The notes: generated by a model not told the origin, from the sequence alone. A stretch of 64,000 nt of DNA from Calothrix sp. PCC 6303 (GCF_000317435.1 NC_019751.1:2542001-2606000), one strand, 5' to 3'. Shown: positions 1-9,669, counted from the first letter of the stretch. A program made the numbers and translations.

Positions 1-863
1 CTATTGTGCCAAGCTGCATTCCATGCCTGCTTTTGTGCAGTTAAAAGCTGGGAGTAGCTAGATAGTTCTCCTAGTTTTTCACATGCTGCTGTTACAGGAT
101 CTGTAACTTCACGGGATGTATAAACTGTGATAAATTTTTCTACCGTGACTGTTTGTCCGGTTATTCCTTGGTAGGATGCAGTGAAGGTGGGATATCCAGG
201 GGGATTGCTAACTTGTAAGTTCGCTTCAGTATCCCGTACAACTAGGTTCGTTGCCATACCCAAGCTAATGCGGGAACCACGGGTTCTCAGATTCAGCCAC
301 AGTCCTTCTTTACGTTTACCTTGATCTAGTAATTCCCAATGGTTAAAGCCTTGGTTTTCGGGATAACCATTAATACTACTTTGGACTTCTATTAAACCAT
401 CAAAATCAACGGGTGTAATTTGACAGCGTTGCACTAATACATGTTCGTCGGCAAGACTGGCAAAGCGTTCAAATTCTAAGTCTACAGTTTTGCCATTGGG
501 ACTACGCCATCTAACTCTACGCTGTAGAACCCCCCAACGCAAATCTAGTTGTCGCTCATAACTAATTATCTCACCACGTTCCATGCGGAAGCGATCGCCT
601 TCGACAACTATTGCTAAAGGTAACCAATCAGGACAATTGGCAAGTTCGGTGTAGACGATGGGGACATCATCATAGACACCGTTAACCATGGTAGCTGCCA
701 CCGAGCGCGAATAACCTTCTTCAAAAGTTCCTCTTGTCCCTAAATAACCATTACCTATGGTAAAAACTGTTTCCCGGTGATGAATTTGTTCTGGGGGAAA
801 CCGAGTTTCAATTAATGTCCAATCTGTGTAGATGAAATCGCTATTCAGACCTTTTATATCCAT
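1..863 (-). CDS. Glycoside hydrolase family 65 phosphorylase, N-terminal part (runs off the window)
   Basis: The minus-strand frame is open from the ATG at 863 to the window edge, giving 287 codons of the N-terminal part. I translated it directly. It contains the GH65 signature around residues 27-49 (HHRETVFTIGNGYLGTRG, followed by TFEEGY), which is typical of maltose, trehalose and kojibiose phosphorylases. These enzymes cleave alpha-glucosidic disaccharides with phosphate to give beta-glucose 1-phosphate. The visible part is the N-terminal beta-sandwich domain; the (alpha/alpha)6 catalytic barrel lies outside, so the exact substrate cannot be judged. The gene is co-oriented with sucrose synthase 300 bp upstream, which fits a sugar-metabolism neighbourhood, though the gap makes an operon uncertain. 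The family call is firm; substrate is open. Confidence 0.85.
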   Translation of the reverse strand, partial: MDIKGLNSDFIYTDWTLIETRFPPEQIHHRETVFTIGNGYLGTRGTFEEGYSRSVAATMVNGVYDDVPIVYTELANCPDWLPLAIVVEGDRFRMERGEIISYERQLDLRWGVLQRRVRWRSPNGKTVDLEFERFASLADEHVLVQRCQITPVDFDGLIEVQSSINGYPENQGFNHWELLDQGKRKEGLWLNLRTRGSRISLGMATNLVVRDTEANLQVSNPPGYPTFTASYQGITGQTVTVEKFITVYTSREVTDPVTAACEKLGELSSYSQLLTAQKQAWNAAWHN

Positions 864-1166
864 AGCTGCTATTCTTAATTATTCAAAGGTACTGATTTTT
901 TTTGATTTGGATTGACGCAGGGTGGGGAAACCCATGAAGATGAACAAAGAGACAGGGGGAGAGGAATAGACTATTTGTTTGCCCGATTATACCCTTATCT
1001 GCCTTTGGCTATTTTCCCTTGATAAGTTAGATCAACATATACCAAAAATGGCTAGAAACTGGACTTCCTAAATCGCTATAGCGCTTTCAGGTTAAACTTA
1101 ATGGCTAATAGCTAAAGGCTAATAGCTAACCGCTTGCAGTATAACTTATTCGTTGTCTGTTCTTCC
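864..1166. other. Intergenic spacer between GH65 gene and susA
   Basis: About 300 bp without a credible gene. It holds an AT-rich stretch upstream of the GH65 start and a small heptamer-based repeat at 1103-1130. I see no convincing terminator. Confidence 0.5.
1103..1130. repeat. Heptanucleotide (STRR-type) array, 4 units
   Basis: The units are GGCTAAT, AGCTAAA, GGCTAAT and AGCTAAC, so the array has a 14-bp super-period built from 7-mers. Short tandemly repeated heptamers (STRR) are known from heterocystous cyanobacteria. The array lies 3' of susA. Confidence 0.6.
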
Positions 1167-3584
1167 TTATTCTGATTTAATGTGACTATGTTTTTCCAAG
1201 ATTTCTGCAGCTCTGGGTTTAAAAACTAAATGGTATAAAGTTTCTAAATAGCGCATTCTCGCTTCACGGTTTTCGGGGATGGCAAAATCCCAAAACTTGT
1301 AAATTTTGGCAATGAGTAATAGTTGTTTACAGTGGGAATCCCAGTTAAACTTATTCTGGATGCGTTCGATTACCCGTTGTGATGTTTCCTGCCAATATTC
1401 AGGAATGCGATCGCATGTTTCCAAAAACTGTACTATTTTCTGGGTTGTCCCTTCTAAATCGGTGGGATTAATTAAAAATACGTCTTTGTCTTCGATAATT
1501 TCCGATACACCTCCAAACTGAGTGGCAAAGGTAGGTAAACCAGAAATCATTGCTTCTAAGATGGTTCTCCCGAAGGGTTCAAAATGGGCAAAGTGAACGA
1601 ATATCCCCTGATAATCTGCGATCGCTCGATAGGTTTCTCCTAAGTCTAAATTACTGAGGCGCAATCCTAACCAACGAATTTTGCCTTCGAGGTGGTAGTG
1701 GTTAATCAACTCGTGGAGTTTGGCAATTTCCTCTGCTTGTTCTGGGTGGGTTGTTTGGTCAGGATGTAATTTACTAGTTAGTAAAATTAAATTACAATGT
1801 TCTTGCAATTCTGGACTTTTGCTAAAACATTCCGTGAGCCGAGTCAGGTTTTTAATGGCATCAATGGGGGCAATGGCAAAAATCGGACGTTTTTTTGGGT
1901 CTTTTAAATTACCCAGAATTTGCGGATCTTCACGGGTAAATAAGGTTTGGCAAATTTGGCTGCGGCAGTTATCATCACGGTTCCCTGTTTGGCTGGGGGC
2001 AAAGAAAATATTCTCGTTTACTCCTGGTGGCACAACGTTAAATTTGGGATTAAATAAATCAATCCCATCTACCACATGATACAAACTTGGCATTGTGAAA
2101 CACTTATATGATTCATATTGCCCGATGCTGTCGGGTGTGCCGACAATTTCTTGGTAAGATGAAGCAATAATAAAATCTGCTGCGTTCATGCTGATTAAAT
2201 CAGCAGTAAATTGAGCCGAAAAATGGTATCTTTCTTCCAAATCTTGCCAATAAAGGTTACTAAATAGGTTTTTAGGTTTTTCTAAAGCGTGGGCAATATT
2301 ACATTGAGTCGCTTTCAAACGGCGTGCCAATAGGGAAGCAACCAAGTTACCATCACTGTAGTTACCAATAATTAAATTTGGTCTGCCGCGAAATTCTGCC
2401 AGGAGTTGTTTTTCTGCTTCTAAGGCAAAATGATCCAAATAGGGCCAAATTTCATATTTAGAAATCCAGTTTTGGGTAACTTGCAGGTTATGTTCGGCAA
2501 AAGGTACCCGTAAAATCCAAGCATTGTCACTACCTTGGAGTTTCTCCAAGCGCATATCACAAGCTGTTCCTTCGCAGTTGGGAATTAACCGCGTCAAAAT
2601 TATCACATGAGGCTTGATTCCCAATAAATCAAGCCCTGCAAGCTTTATCTCTTCTCTGAGTTTTTTTTCTAAGTTGCGAGCTTGTTCGATTACATACATT
2701 ACCTGCCCAGCAGTTTCCGGTTTCCCTGCTACCCCCTCCTGTCCTACCCAACCATGGATGGAGATGAGAGTGACACGGAAAATTGCCGGAATCCTAGCAA
2801 CAAAAGCTTCCACTACCCCCGGTTCTGGGTTATCAATCAAACGGTTAAATAGTTCTAGGGTTTCCCTCACCCTGGAAGCTGTATTACCCCAACCTGGTTC
2901 CAAACCCAGTGCTTGTAAGTCAAAGCGGAATTTATCGTAAGTTTCTTGGGGTGAACGTTGATTGAGGATGGTGAGTGCAGCTTTAACCTGTTCGACTAGT
3001 TCTTTTCCAGAGGTGATGCGATCGCTAATTAACAGCGGCAACCCATCATACTCCAAACGGTGTAAAACCTGAAACAATACTTCTAGCCAATGTTCAGGAT
3101 CGGTTTCCAATTGGCTACATAAATAATGGTTCAGGAAAGCTAAACCTTGACCCACATTTCGGGCATCATCAATTCTGGGAGAACCCTGATAAAAAGGTTC
3201 TAAATCTATTTCTAGTATCTGGGGTTGGAAGCGATTGACAATGCGATCGCGTACATTCAACAATGCTTGGGGAGTCATGCGCTCAAAACTCTCCATATCC
3301 GCACCTAAACGCCAAACTTCCTGACTGGCAATCCAAGGACGCACCAAAAACCAGGTACTTTCTTCCTCTAAAATAATTTCGTGGGTGTAATTGATGAGTT
3401 TACCCAATCCCGAAACATGGAAAAAGTAAGCAGGTTTTTCTGTCTGCTGACAATAATCACCAAAAGCTTGGAGAATTTCATTTCTGAGTAGATATCGTTT
3501 CCCAGAAGTCCCTAAAGTTGAAATTAACTGACGTAAAGCAACTTTTTCATCACTGTTGAGAACAGTTTGAGCTAGTTCGTGCAT
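1167..3584 (-). CDS. susA: Sucrose synthase
   Basis: This 805-aa enzyme reversibly converts sucrose plus UDP (or ADP) to NDP-glucose plus fructose. In filamentous cyanobacteria it channels sucrose carbon to polysaccharide and diazotrophic metabolism. An N-terminal sucrose-synthase domain of about 270 residues is followed by a GT-B fold. The nucleotide-sugar site E-x7-E is visible late in the protein (EPFGRTILEAM, about residue 685). The start is placed at the ATG at 3584 (MHELAQTVLN), not at the longer frame start 13 codons upstream. That choice rests on an AGGAA element 6-7 nt before it and on a length close to the 806 aa I recall for Anabaena SusA. The 3' end is followed by an STRR array. 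The gene is complete with no anomalies. Confidence in function is high. Confidence 0.95.
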   Translation of the reverse strand: MHELAQTVLNSDEKVALRQLISTLGTSGKRYLLRNEILQAFGDYCQQTEKPAYFFHVSGLGKLINYTHEIILEEESTWFLVRPWIASQEVWRLGADMESFERMTPQALLNVRDRIVNRFQPQILEIDLEPFYQGSPRIDDARNVGQGLAFLNHYLCSQLETDPEHWLEVLFQVLHRLEYDGLPLLISDRITSGKELVEQVKAALTILNQRSPQETYDKFRFDLQALGLEPGWGNTASRVRETLELFNRLIDNPEPGVVEAFVARIPAIFRVTLISIHGWVGQEGVAGKPETAGQVMYVIEQARNLEKKLREEIKLAGLDLLGIKPHVIILTRLIPNCEGTACDMRLEKLQGSDNAWILRVPFAEHNLQVTQNWISKYEIWPYLDHFALEAEKQLLAEFRGRPNLIIGNYSDGNLVASLLARRLKATQCNIAHALEKPKNLFSNLYWQDLEERYHFSAQFTADLISMNAADFIIASSYQEIVGTPDSIGQYESYKCFTMPSLYHVVDGIDLFNPKFNVVPPGVNENIFFAPSQTGNRDDNCRSQICQTLFTREDPQILGNLKDPKKRPIFAIAPIDAIKNLTRLTECFSKSPELQEHCNLILLTSKLHPDQTTHPEQAEEIAKLHELINHYHLEGKIRWLGLRLSNLDLGETYRAIADYQGIFVHFAHFEPFGRTILEAMISGLPTFATQFGGVSEIIEDKDVFLINPTDLEGTTQKIVQFLETCDRIPEYWQETSQRVIERIQNKFNWDSHCKQLLLIAKIYKFWDFAIPENREARMRYLETLYHLVFKPRAAEILEKHSHIKSE

Positions 3585-4026
3585 GGCAAATTCCTGAATT
3601 AGAACTAGACGCAAATTAAACAATTATCAGTCACCAGTTATCAGCTATTATTTAAGCCATCCATTAATTTAAATCTTGATAACTGCCTACTGTAGCTTGC
3701 GGTTTTTCCGCTATGCGTCCACACTGTCTACTAATTTAAACAGTAACAGCCGACATCATCACCTGGCTGGGCAAATGATGCAAGCTATCTTTCAAATATA
3801 GACCTTAACATCAAAGCTGGAAGTCTTGATGCTTTTAAACTTAACGTAAAAATTAACTATCTATTTTTTATCACCACCTCAACTATCTAACATCACAACT
3901 TCAGTTACCTCTATCTAAAGTATGGGTTTAAGTTAAGTTATTTTATAAATAAAGTTGCTAGCGATCACCATTCATTCTGCTCAAAATCTACCACCTGTAA
4001 CTATACTTAAGACTATCGTAATATTT
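3585..4026. other. Divergent spacer between susA and the DUF3122 gene
   Basis: About 440 bp between two divergently transcribed genes, presumably carrying both promoters. It contains a short heptamer array at 3624-3644 (TTATCAG, TCACCAG, TTATCAG). Otherwise it is AT-rich sequence in which I cannot support a specific site. Confidence 0.5.
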
Positions 4027-4521
4027 ATGTCAAAAAATATTCTATTTGCCATCGCATTAATACTAACTCTATTAGTTAACTTTCCATCTTCCGTATCAGC
4101 AACACTTCGCCAACACCAAGATGCACCTGGGGTAATGCGTTACCATTCCCAAATATCCACCAGAGATAACATCGGGCATCCCTGGCAGGTAGTTCTGTAT
4201 AAAAAAATAAATCCCGGTAAATCACCAGATCAACATCTTCGTTTAGTTGGTTTTCCTGGTGTGGTTGAATTTTTGCATCCCCAAGTCTTGGAAATCGAAA
4301 CAAAAGATGGTCAACTATTAACTGCACCAGATGTTTACGCCCAAGAGTCCCCAGCAGCTAGCGTCGGAGAATATAAATTAACCAGTATTTTATCCCAAAT
4401 ACCAGTAGATAGCCCTTTGAAACTTTACCTACCTGTAACCGAAAAACAACGGCTGAGTATAACTATTTCCGAGAATGCGATCGCTGAATGGCAACTCCTC
4501 TTAACCAGCATAGATGATTAA
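4027..4521 (+). CDS. Exported DUF3122 family protein
   Basis: This 164-aa protein starts at the ATG at 4027 with MSKN followed by a hydrophobic stretch (LFAIALILTLLVNF), then a likely signal-peptidase site at about residue 25 (SSVSA). An upstream in-frame start would add 24 residues before the signal peptide and is less likely. The mature part matches the layout I know for DUF3122, a small cyanobacterial family: LRQ..DAPGVMRYHSQ near the N-terminus, then WQVVLYK and LRLVGFPG. Function is unknown; periplasmic or thylakoid-lumen location is inferred from the signal sequence. It is not obviously part of an operon. Confidence 0.75.
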   Translation: MSKNILFAIALILTLLVNFPSSVSATLRQHQDAPGVMRYHSQISTRDNIGHPWQVVLYKKINPGKSPDQHLRLVGFPGVVEFLHPQVLEIETKDGQLLTAPDVYAQESPAASVGEYKLTSILSQIPVDSPLKLYLPVTEKQRLSITISENAIAEWQLLLTSIDD

Positions 4522-4724
4522 CTACAATCTCTGTTAATTTTTGAATATCCCAGTAAATTTGTATTCAGCTTTCACGCTAATATGAGATACCTAGTAAAGT
4601 TTGGCAAAAATACAAAATTTAATTACAGACTCAGAAAATCAAGCTTGATCTTCCCCTGTATGTGAATCAGTATGCTCTGCCAGAATCTACTAGCTCTTCA
4701 AGCTGTAAATTCGTTGCCTGTATT

Positions 4725-5204
4725 ATGGTTCAGTACACCCTCGCTCAAAGCCCAGAAATCATCCTCAATATTCCTGGAAAAGATTCAGCCAAAGCCCGTG
4801 AGAAAGCCATGGATCAGCTGATGGAACTCATGGATACAGGTAAATTACCCACGGAACTTGAAGAGGGATTTAGCCCCCAACAACTAATCGAAGTCAAGGA
4901 AACCGCTACCGAAAATACTAGCGGCGAAGATGCCATTACTCAAGCTGTCCAAATCCTTAGTAATCTAGCTACCCTCAAATTAAAAGTCCAAGAGTCTCGC
5001 AGTGAAGCTTTAGAGGTTCGCAAAGCCGTTGATATCCTATTCTCAGATCAATCTGTATCAGAGGAAGAGATTTCTAAACTCAAAGAAGGCTTTAAGGTAT
5101 TGAAAAACTATGCTCAAGCTAATCTTCGCTACCAAGAAGCAAGATCAAAAGCTGAACAAGCGAGGGAAGTATTAGATAGAGCCTTAAAATCAGCAGATAA
5201 ATAA
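4725..5204 (+). CDS. Small acidic helical protein of unknown function
   Basis: This 159-aa protein starts at MVQYTLAQSPEI (ATG at 4725). A GTG-started frame begins 21 codons upstream but adds a low-complexity serine-rich lead. The first half contains NIPGKDSAKAREKAMDQLM, and the second half is a charged helical stretch rich in A, E, K and R, likely a coiled coil (residues about 75-155). There is no signal peptide or membrane segment, so it is probably cytoplasmic. I do not recognise a characterised family; similar short proteins are common in cyanobacteria. It is followed at 5226 by a palindrome plus T-tract that could end transcription. Confidence 0.6.
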   Translation: MVQYTLAQSPEIILNIPGKDSAKAREKAMDQLMELMDTGKLPTELEEGFSPQQLIEVKETATENTSGEDAITQAVQILSNLATLKLKVQESRSEALEVRKAVDILFSDQSVSEEEISKLKEGFKVLKNYAQANLRYQEARSKAEQAREVLDRALKSADK

Positions 5205-5225
5205 CTCAAATTAATCTTAAACCTT

Positions 5226-5256
5226 TGTAGAGACGTAGCAGTGCTACGTCTCTACA
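5226..5256. repeat. 31-nt palindromic interspersed repeat (possible terminator)
   Basis: Perfect 15-bp arms (TGTAGAGACGTAGCA and its complement) around a single central G, followed by a run of T. A second copy with one mismatch lies at 11213-11243. The sequence is a known type of interspersed cyanobacterial repeat. The T-tract suggests it can terminate the preceding + strand gene. Confidence 0.8.
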
Positions 5257-5375
5257 TTTTTTATGGTTTGTTAACTGGCTTTGTGATTACCTATACTTTT
5301 TAGTTAACACTTATGCCCTTTGCTTCCTGCCTTCTTCAATCTAGTTATCACCTTGAAAGGGCTAGTCCTAAACTT

Positions 5376-7583
5376 TTATCTACCGCCGATTCTTCTAATA
5401 CTAGAACTAGAACTTGATTGCTGATTTTGTTCCCCAGTATTAATCCGTTCCACACTGACATTCTGCCTATAGTACTGCTGATAATGACTGTAGTTAGCAG
5501 AGAGAGCATCTTTAGATTTATTTGCTACCATTCCTAAAATTGGAGTTCCGGAAATTTGCAACTCATCCAAGGCTTCCTTGAATAAGGTTCGTTTCAGCTT
5601 GCCTAATCCAGCCACTAAGACCATTCCATTGGTATTTGCCGCCAATAAATTAGCATCAGCAAAACCAACAACTGGTGGTGTATCGTAAATAACTAAATCA
5701 AAACTTGTTTGCAGGTCATTCATCAAATCCTGCATTTTTTGGGAGGCAAGTAAGCGAACAGAATCAGGTGGAATTGGACCAGCGCTGAGAACATAAAGGT
5801 TATCTTCAATAGGCGATCGCTCAATCACATTACTCCACTCCAGATCAGAGGAGATCACATCTGTCAAGCCTTGAATGTTCATCAATCCCAATCGCTGATG
5901 CAGAGTCGGACAGCGTAAATTCGCATCAACTAACAATACCCTTTGTCCCATTGCCGCAGCCGCCAAAGCCAAGTATACAGCCACGGTAGATTTACCATCA
6001 CCATGCTGTGCCGAGCTAATAACTAACGAACGAATGGGTGCATCTGAACCCAAAAGCAAAATATTAGTATACAAAGAGCGGAACACTTCAAAGAATGCTG
6101 CACGGTTAGGTTGAAGTAGTTCACCAGTTGTACTATCCTGTAAACCCAAAGTAGCCAATTCTTTACGGGCAGGAACCACACCCAACAAAGGCAGTAAAGC
6201 AGATTCCTTCAAGTCTTTAGATGTATAGAAAACATTGCTGAGTTTGTCAATGATTAATGCTGCCCCTGTTCCTAACAGTAAACCTAACATTACACCCAGT
6301 GCCAAGTTCCGCTTCACACTATCAGAGACAGCTGACGGTTCATTGACTTGAGTAAGTTCTGGATCTAACAATTGCCAAAGTTGAAGTCTTTGTGCCTCTT
6401 CAATTTCTAATGCTTGCTGCTTAGTTAGGAATTGATTGAGGTTATCAGTGGCAATCTTCAGTTGTAGCTGGATATTGTCATAGTCACGACTCACAGTTGC
6501 CAATGTGCGTAGGTAGGCATTTAGATTAGTAATTTTCTGACCAATAGCCCCATCTTTGGCAGCTAGTTCTCGAACTCGACTTTGGAAGTCTCGCTGAACT
6601 CTTTCTTCCTCAATTTTTAGCAATGGTAGCAAACCATCTTTTGTATCAGTAGCAGTATCTAGATGATAATCACCTGCTTTGAAAATAGCTGATTGCTTTC
6701 TGATTACAATGTCAGCTTGTTGAATTTCGTCAAGTATCTTTTGATAACGAGCATTTGCACTCAAAATTGAATTACCAGTTCGTTCGCTTGGTTGCTGTGC
6801 TAATTCTCGTTGTAAATCATTATATTGAGCTAGCATCTGCTCATATTGAATTCGGTTTTCTAGTTGCTGTTGCGTCAAACTAGCAATATGACTAGATATT
6901 TCTTGCGCTTTCTGGGCTGGTTCAACTAAGTTGTTTGTTTGACGAAGATTGCGGAGTCTATTTTGCCATTCCTGAACTCGCGTCAACAATCCACCCTTGT
7001 TGATTCGTTCCTTAACGAATTTAATTGCTTCTTTTACATCTTTTTGGCGTTCATCCAAGCTGTATTGTCGATACACTTCCGACAAAGCTTGCAGCACATC
7101 AGTAACTTGCGCTTCATCAAGGTCAGCATATTCAATAGACAAAATATTTTGTTCTTGGGAAGTTATTTCTAAATTACTAACTAAACCAGTGTAGGTCAAA
7201 TCTGGATATTTCTTTTGGAGATTTTTAACTACAGGATTTAGAAGACGTGGACTTTCTAAGACTTTGATAGTTGTACTAATTTCATTAGCTGCCTCAGGTG
7301 CTATCTGTCCACTAATAGCTTGAGGGACATTGACTATAGCTTTGGTTTCACCTGTGACAGGCTTTGTCAAAATCTCGAACTGACCTTGATAGACTGGAGG
7401 ATCGGTTTCTGCTTTTAGTACCGCAGCAGTTGCGACTACACCGGTGATTCCAGCAATTAGTAAGGCTCGACGACGGAGAGTGGAGCCAACTTGACCGAGA
7501 TTCAATCCACCTTCATCTGCATCACTTAACTGATTGACGTTGGTTTGTAACAATTGTTGAGGATGTTTTTCTGACTTCAGCAT
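5376..7583 (-). CDS. Wzc-like polysaccharide chain-length regulator / BY-kinase
   Basis: This 735-aa inner-membrane protein regulates exopolysaccharide polymerisation and export. The N-terminal Wzz domain has a first membrane segment near residues 37-57 and a long periplasmic coiled coil. A second membrane segment (LALGVMLGLLLGTGAALI) is followed by a cytoplasmic BY-kinase domain. Walker A is QHGDGKST, the A' motif is RVLLVDANLR and Walker B is DLVIYDTPP. A tyrosine cluster near the C-terminus (YSHYQQYYRQ) is the expected autophosphorylation tail. The start is uncertain: ATG at 7583 fits the family, while the frame extends to 7688 through a HIP1 site, and neither has a strong ribosome-binding site. 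The gene stands upstream of and opposite to the rhamnose genes, at the edge of the EPS region. Confidence 0.88.
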   Translation of the reverse strand: MLKSEKHPQQLLQTNVNQLSDADEGGLNLGQVGSTLRRRALLIAGITGVVATAAVLKAETDPPVYQGQFEILTKPVTGETKAIVNVPQAISGQIAPEAANEISTTIKVLESPRLLNPVVKNLQKKYPDLTYTGLVSNLEITSQEQNILSIEYADLDEAQVTDVLQALSEVYRQYSLDERQKDVKEAIKFVKERINKGGLLTRVQEWQNRLRNLRQTNNLVEPAQKAQEISSHIASLTQQQLENRIQYEQMLAQYNDLQRELAQQPSERTGNSILSANARYQKILDEIQQADIVIRKQSAIFKAGDYHLDTATDTKDGLLPLLKIEEERVQRDFQSRVRELAAKDGAIGQKITNLNAYLRTLATVSRDYDNIQLQLKIATDNLNQFLTKQQALEIEEAQRLQLWQLLDPELTQVNEPSAVSDSVKRNLALGVMLGLLLGTGAALIIDKLSNVFYTSKDLKESALLPLLGVVPARKELATLGLQDSTTGELLQPNRAAFFEVFRSLYTNILLLGSDAPIRSLVISSAQHGDGKSTVAVYLALAAAAMGQRVLLVDANLRCPTLHQRLGLMNIQGLTDVISSDLEWSNVIERSPIEDNLYVLSAGPIPPDSVRLLASQKMQDLMNDLQTSFDLVIYDTPPVVGFADANLLAANTNGMVLVAGLGKLKRTLFKEALDELQISGTPILGMVANKSKDALSANYSHYQQYYRQNVSVERINTGEQNQQSSSSSSIRRIGGR

Positions 7584-8401
7584 AATGCGGGTCGTTGTGA
7601 TTACTAATGTTGGCAATTTCTGGATGCGATCGCATTTTGGTACGGTTGAGGTTTTAGTCTGACGATCGTCGCACCCGATTTTTGACAAAGTACAGTTAGC
7701 CCAAGATCTAACTTCGGTATGATTTAAAACCTACGTAAATTAGCAGCGAAAATACAAAATCCGGGCAAACATGGAGAGATGCACTAAAAATACAGTAACA
7801 TCACACAGTAAAAATTTGTGAACTTGTTTGGTTTTAAATTAAAAATATCTTGATTTTATACATGATTTAGCTTAATCTCTGGTACAAATAGGGTGATATT
7901 CCTTGCCTAACTAATGGAGTAGTACTTAATTGGTCGCACAGACCCGTGCTAAAAAACCCCAGCTTTGCCGAATTACGGATGTAGAGACCCAATACATTGC
8001 GTCTTCCCAGTATTTCAACATTACGCAGAATCGCTTTCATACATCAAGTCAGCAGCGCCTCAATTCCTATCTATTCCCTAGATATATTAAATTTACTGAC
8101 GGATCGCAGTTTATTTTTCTCTGGCTAGAGTAGTAAAAATACGTAGTTTTATCCGACTAGTCTATTCTTACATCACACATAAAAGATTTCCGGATAAAGT
8201 TTAGTTGTTGAAATTTTTAGGATTTTCAACAAGAGGTGGAGTAAATTCCCACTCCGCCTGGGATGTCCAATCCCAGTCTCACAGTACAAGTCCATTAAAT
8301 ACAATGCAAGTTTTTATATTGTGGAACAGGCATCCTGCCTGTACAAATTAGATTAACGAAGCAAAGGTACACCGTATTATTCGCTCAGTAATTCCTGGCA
8401 A
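7584..8401. other. Gene-free stretch upstream of the BY-kinase gene
   Basis: About 800 bp. It holds the presumed promoter of the BY-kinase gene and two structured repeats. One, at 8251-8296, carries CTGGGAT/ATCCCAG arms. The other is a small palindrome near 8328-8345 (ACAGGC..GCCTGT). A 67-codon open frame at 7930-8133 has no supporting signal. Confidence 0.5.
8251..8296. repeat. Structured interspersed repeat, copy 1
   Basis: ACTCCGCCTGGGAT, a short loop, ATCCCAGTCTCACAG and then AAGTCCATT. It matches 11420-11465, where the loop differs but the pairing arms are kept (CTGGGATT..AATCCTAG, one G-T pair). Conserved pairing with a variable loop suggests the structure matters, or that both copies come from one family of structured elements. 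Confidence 0.6.
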
Positions 8402-8429
8402 TAAAAAAGAGCAGCCATTAGACTGCTCT
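8402..8429 (-). terminator. Rho-independent terminator of tRNA-Gln
   Basis: Read on the minus strand, AGAGCAG and CTGCTCT form a 7-bp stem followed by a run of T. It sits 7 nt beyond the 3' end of the tRNA-Gln gene. Confidence 0.75.
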
Positions 8430-8435
8430 ATAAAG

Positions 8436-8507
8436 CTGAGGCGCTAGGATTCGAACCTAGGGATGTCGGGACCAAAACCCGATGCCTTACCACTTGGCGA
8501 CGCCTCA
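8436..8507 (-). tRNA. trnQ-UUG: tRNA-Gln (anticodon UUG)
   Basis: The 72-nt cloverleaf is complete on the minus strand. The acceptor stem is TGAGGCG/CGCCTCA with discriminator G, the anticodon stem is TCGGG/CCCGA and the loop TTTTGGT gives anticodon TTG. The T arm contains GGTTCGAATCC. CCA is not encoded. A terminator follows directly. Confidence 0.97.
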
Positions 8508-8822
8508 ACGATTCACACTTGTTAATATAGCAGGTACTACCCCAATGTTGTCAAGTGCTATTTCAGCAAAAATTTAAATAGATTGGTAAATATTTTATTG
8601 TCAGTTTGCTTTTACTGGCAGACTTACAGAAATCTTCAGACTGTTAAGAATATTCAGGTAACTATTGTCCCTAGTCTGAAAAAAACCAGGATATGATTAA
8701 TATAGTTTATTTATTTCTACGATTGCTATTTATTTTTCTAACGTCCATCTCAGGTTTTGCCAAATTGACCACTAATAGTTATTGCCTCCTGTACTGTAAG
8801 TGAAATATCATCCTATTTAAAT

Positions 8823-9170
8823 ATGTCGTCTACTACAAAAAGTGCTAACCGTCCCACCCTAATATCCTTGTTTAATTTTTTGCTCAATCGAATTCAGCAG
8901 AGACGAAACAAGATATACGATTATACCCAGTATGTTAGTGGACGCGACTACGTTTTTGAAGTTGGCGAAGATTTGACAAAAGCTTACATGACGGCACAGG
9001 GCAGAGGGATCAAAGTTGGCGATCGCATTCTCATTCAAAAGAGCGATGCATTTGGCGGACGAAGCGATCGCATTTACCATTATGACGTTGAAATGATTGA
9101 CTATTACTCAAATCCACCCGATATGTGGATGGCTTCTTTGATCAAAATTAAAGTTGAAGAACCAAAATAA
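8823..9170 (+). CDS. Small protein of unknown function (has a decayed paralogue at 14254-14511)
   Basis: This 115-aa protein starts at the ATG at 8823 and has no signal peptide or membrane helix. It is predicted to be mixed alpha/beta: a basic N-terminal helix (NRIQQRRNK) is followed by GRDYVFEVGEDLTKAYM and by a conserved C-terminal block IDYYSNPPDMW. I do not recognise the family. A second, broken copy at 14254-14511 keeps RDYVFEA, YMTAQ, and IDYYANPSDMW, which shows that this reading frame is real and under protein-level constraint. The two copies flank the rhamnose genes in the same orientation. Two HIP1-like sites lie inside the gene. Confidence 0.65.
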   Translation: MSSTTKSANRPTLISLFNFLLNRIQQRRNKIYDYTQYVSGRDYVFEVGEDLTKAYMTAQGRGIKVGDRILIQKSDAFGGRSDRIYHYDVEMIDYYSNPPDMWMASLIKIKVEEPK

Positions 9171-9255
9171 TTTTATTTAGTTACATAGTTATATATATTT
9201 AAAACACTTGATATCTTTACTAAAAAACTAAAACTACCAAATTTAATATCAATAA

Positions 9256-9530
9256 ACCCTTAGGGGCAGTCCTTTCAATGCGTTCATACGTACTACCATT
9301 TTTCCGGCTGAAACCCTCATTCTTGCGTTACCGTAAAATTAAGTTTTTTAGTTATCCATACAAATTTACGATCTCCGCAGATCAAAAACGATCAATATAC
9401 CGCCGATTGAATTATTCGTTTTGTCGAAGATTTATCACAAGCCTTATTTTTAGGGGGTTAATTGGACGTGTATTTTGGACAGAAAAGCTAGTACACTAGT
9501 TCGCATTGAAAGGGCTGACCCTTAGGGGCA
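9256..9530. mobile_element. MITE-like element with terminal inverted repeats and direct-repeat flanks
   Basis: Inverted repeats CAGTCCTTTCAATGCG (9267-9282) and CGCATTGAAAGGGCTG (9502-9517) match at 15 of 16 positions. A 13-bp direct repeat, ACCCTTAGGGGCA, lies at 9256-9268 and 9518-9530 and could be a target-site duplication. It overlaps the left inverted repeat by 2 bp. The roughly 220-bp interior has no recognisable transposase. No second copy is present in this window, so mobility is inferred. Confidence 0.5.
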
Positions 9531-9669
9531 AACGGTTGTTTGCCTCAATTGTGCTGATTGCCCTAACCACCCCAAATGTTTTCGCTTCTGGAAAACTATT
9601 TTTGGAGGCAGAGGCACCCCAAAAATCCGCTATGTAAGAGAACATAAACTTACCTCAAACCCTTAACAC

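Noticed and set aside
7930-8133. 67-codon open frame upstream of tRNA-Gln
   Set aside because: No ribosome-binding site, no recognisable domain, and its codons read like chance intergenic sequence next to structured repeats.
8436-8507. tRNA-Gln as an integration site
   Set aside because: No integrase or duplicated tRNA end is visible nearby, unlike the situation at tRNA-Phe.
9278-9499. 73-codon open frame inside the MITE-like element, with a patch (frame-shifted VEDLSQAL) resembling GEDLTKAY of the 8823 protein
   Set aside because: The resemblance covers about 26 nt only, in a different frame from the ORF, and the flanking sequence does not align. Too weak to call a third paralogue.
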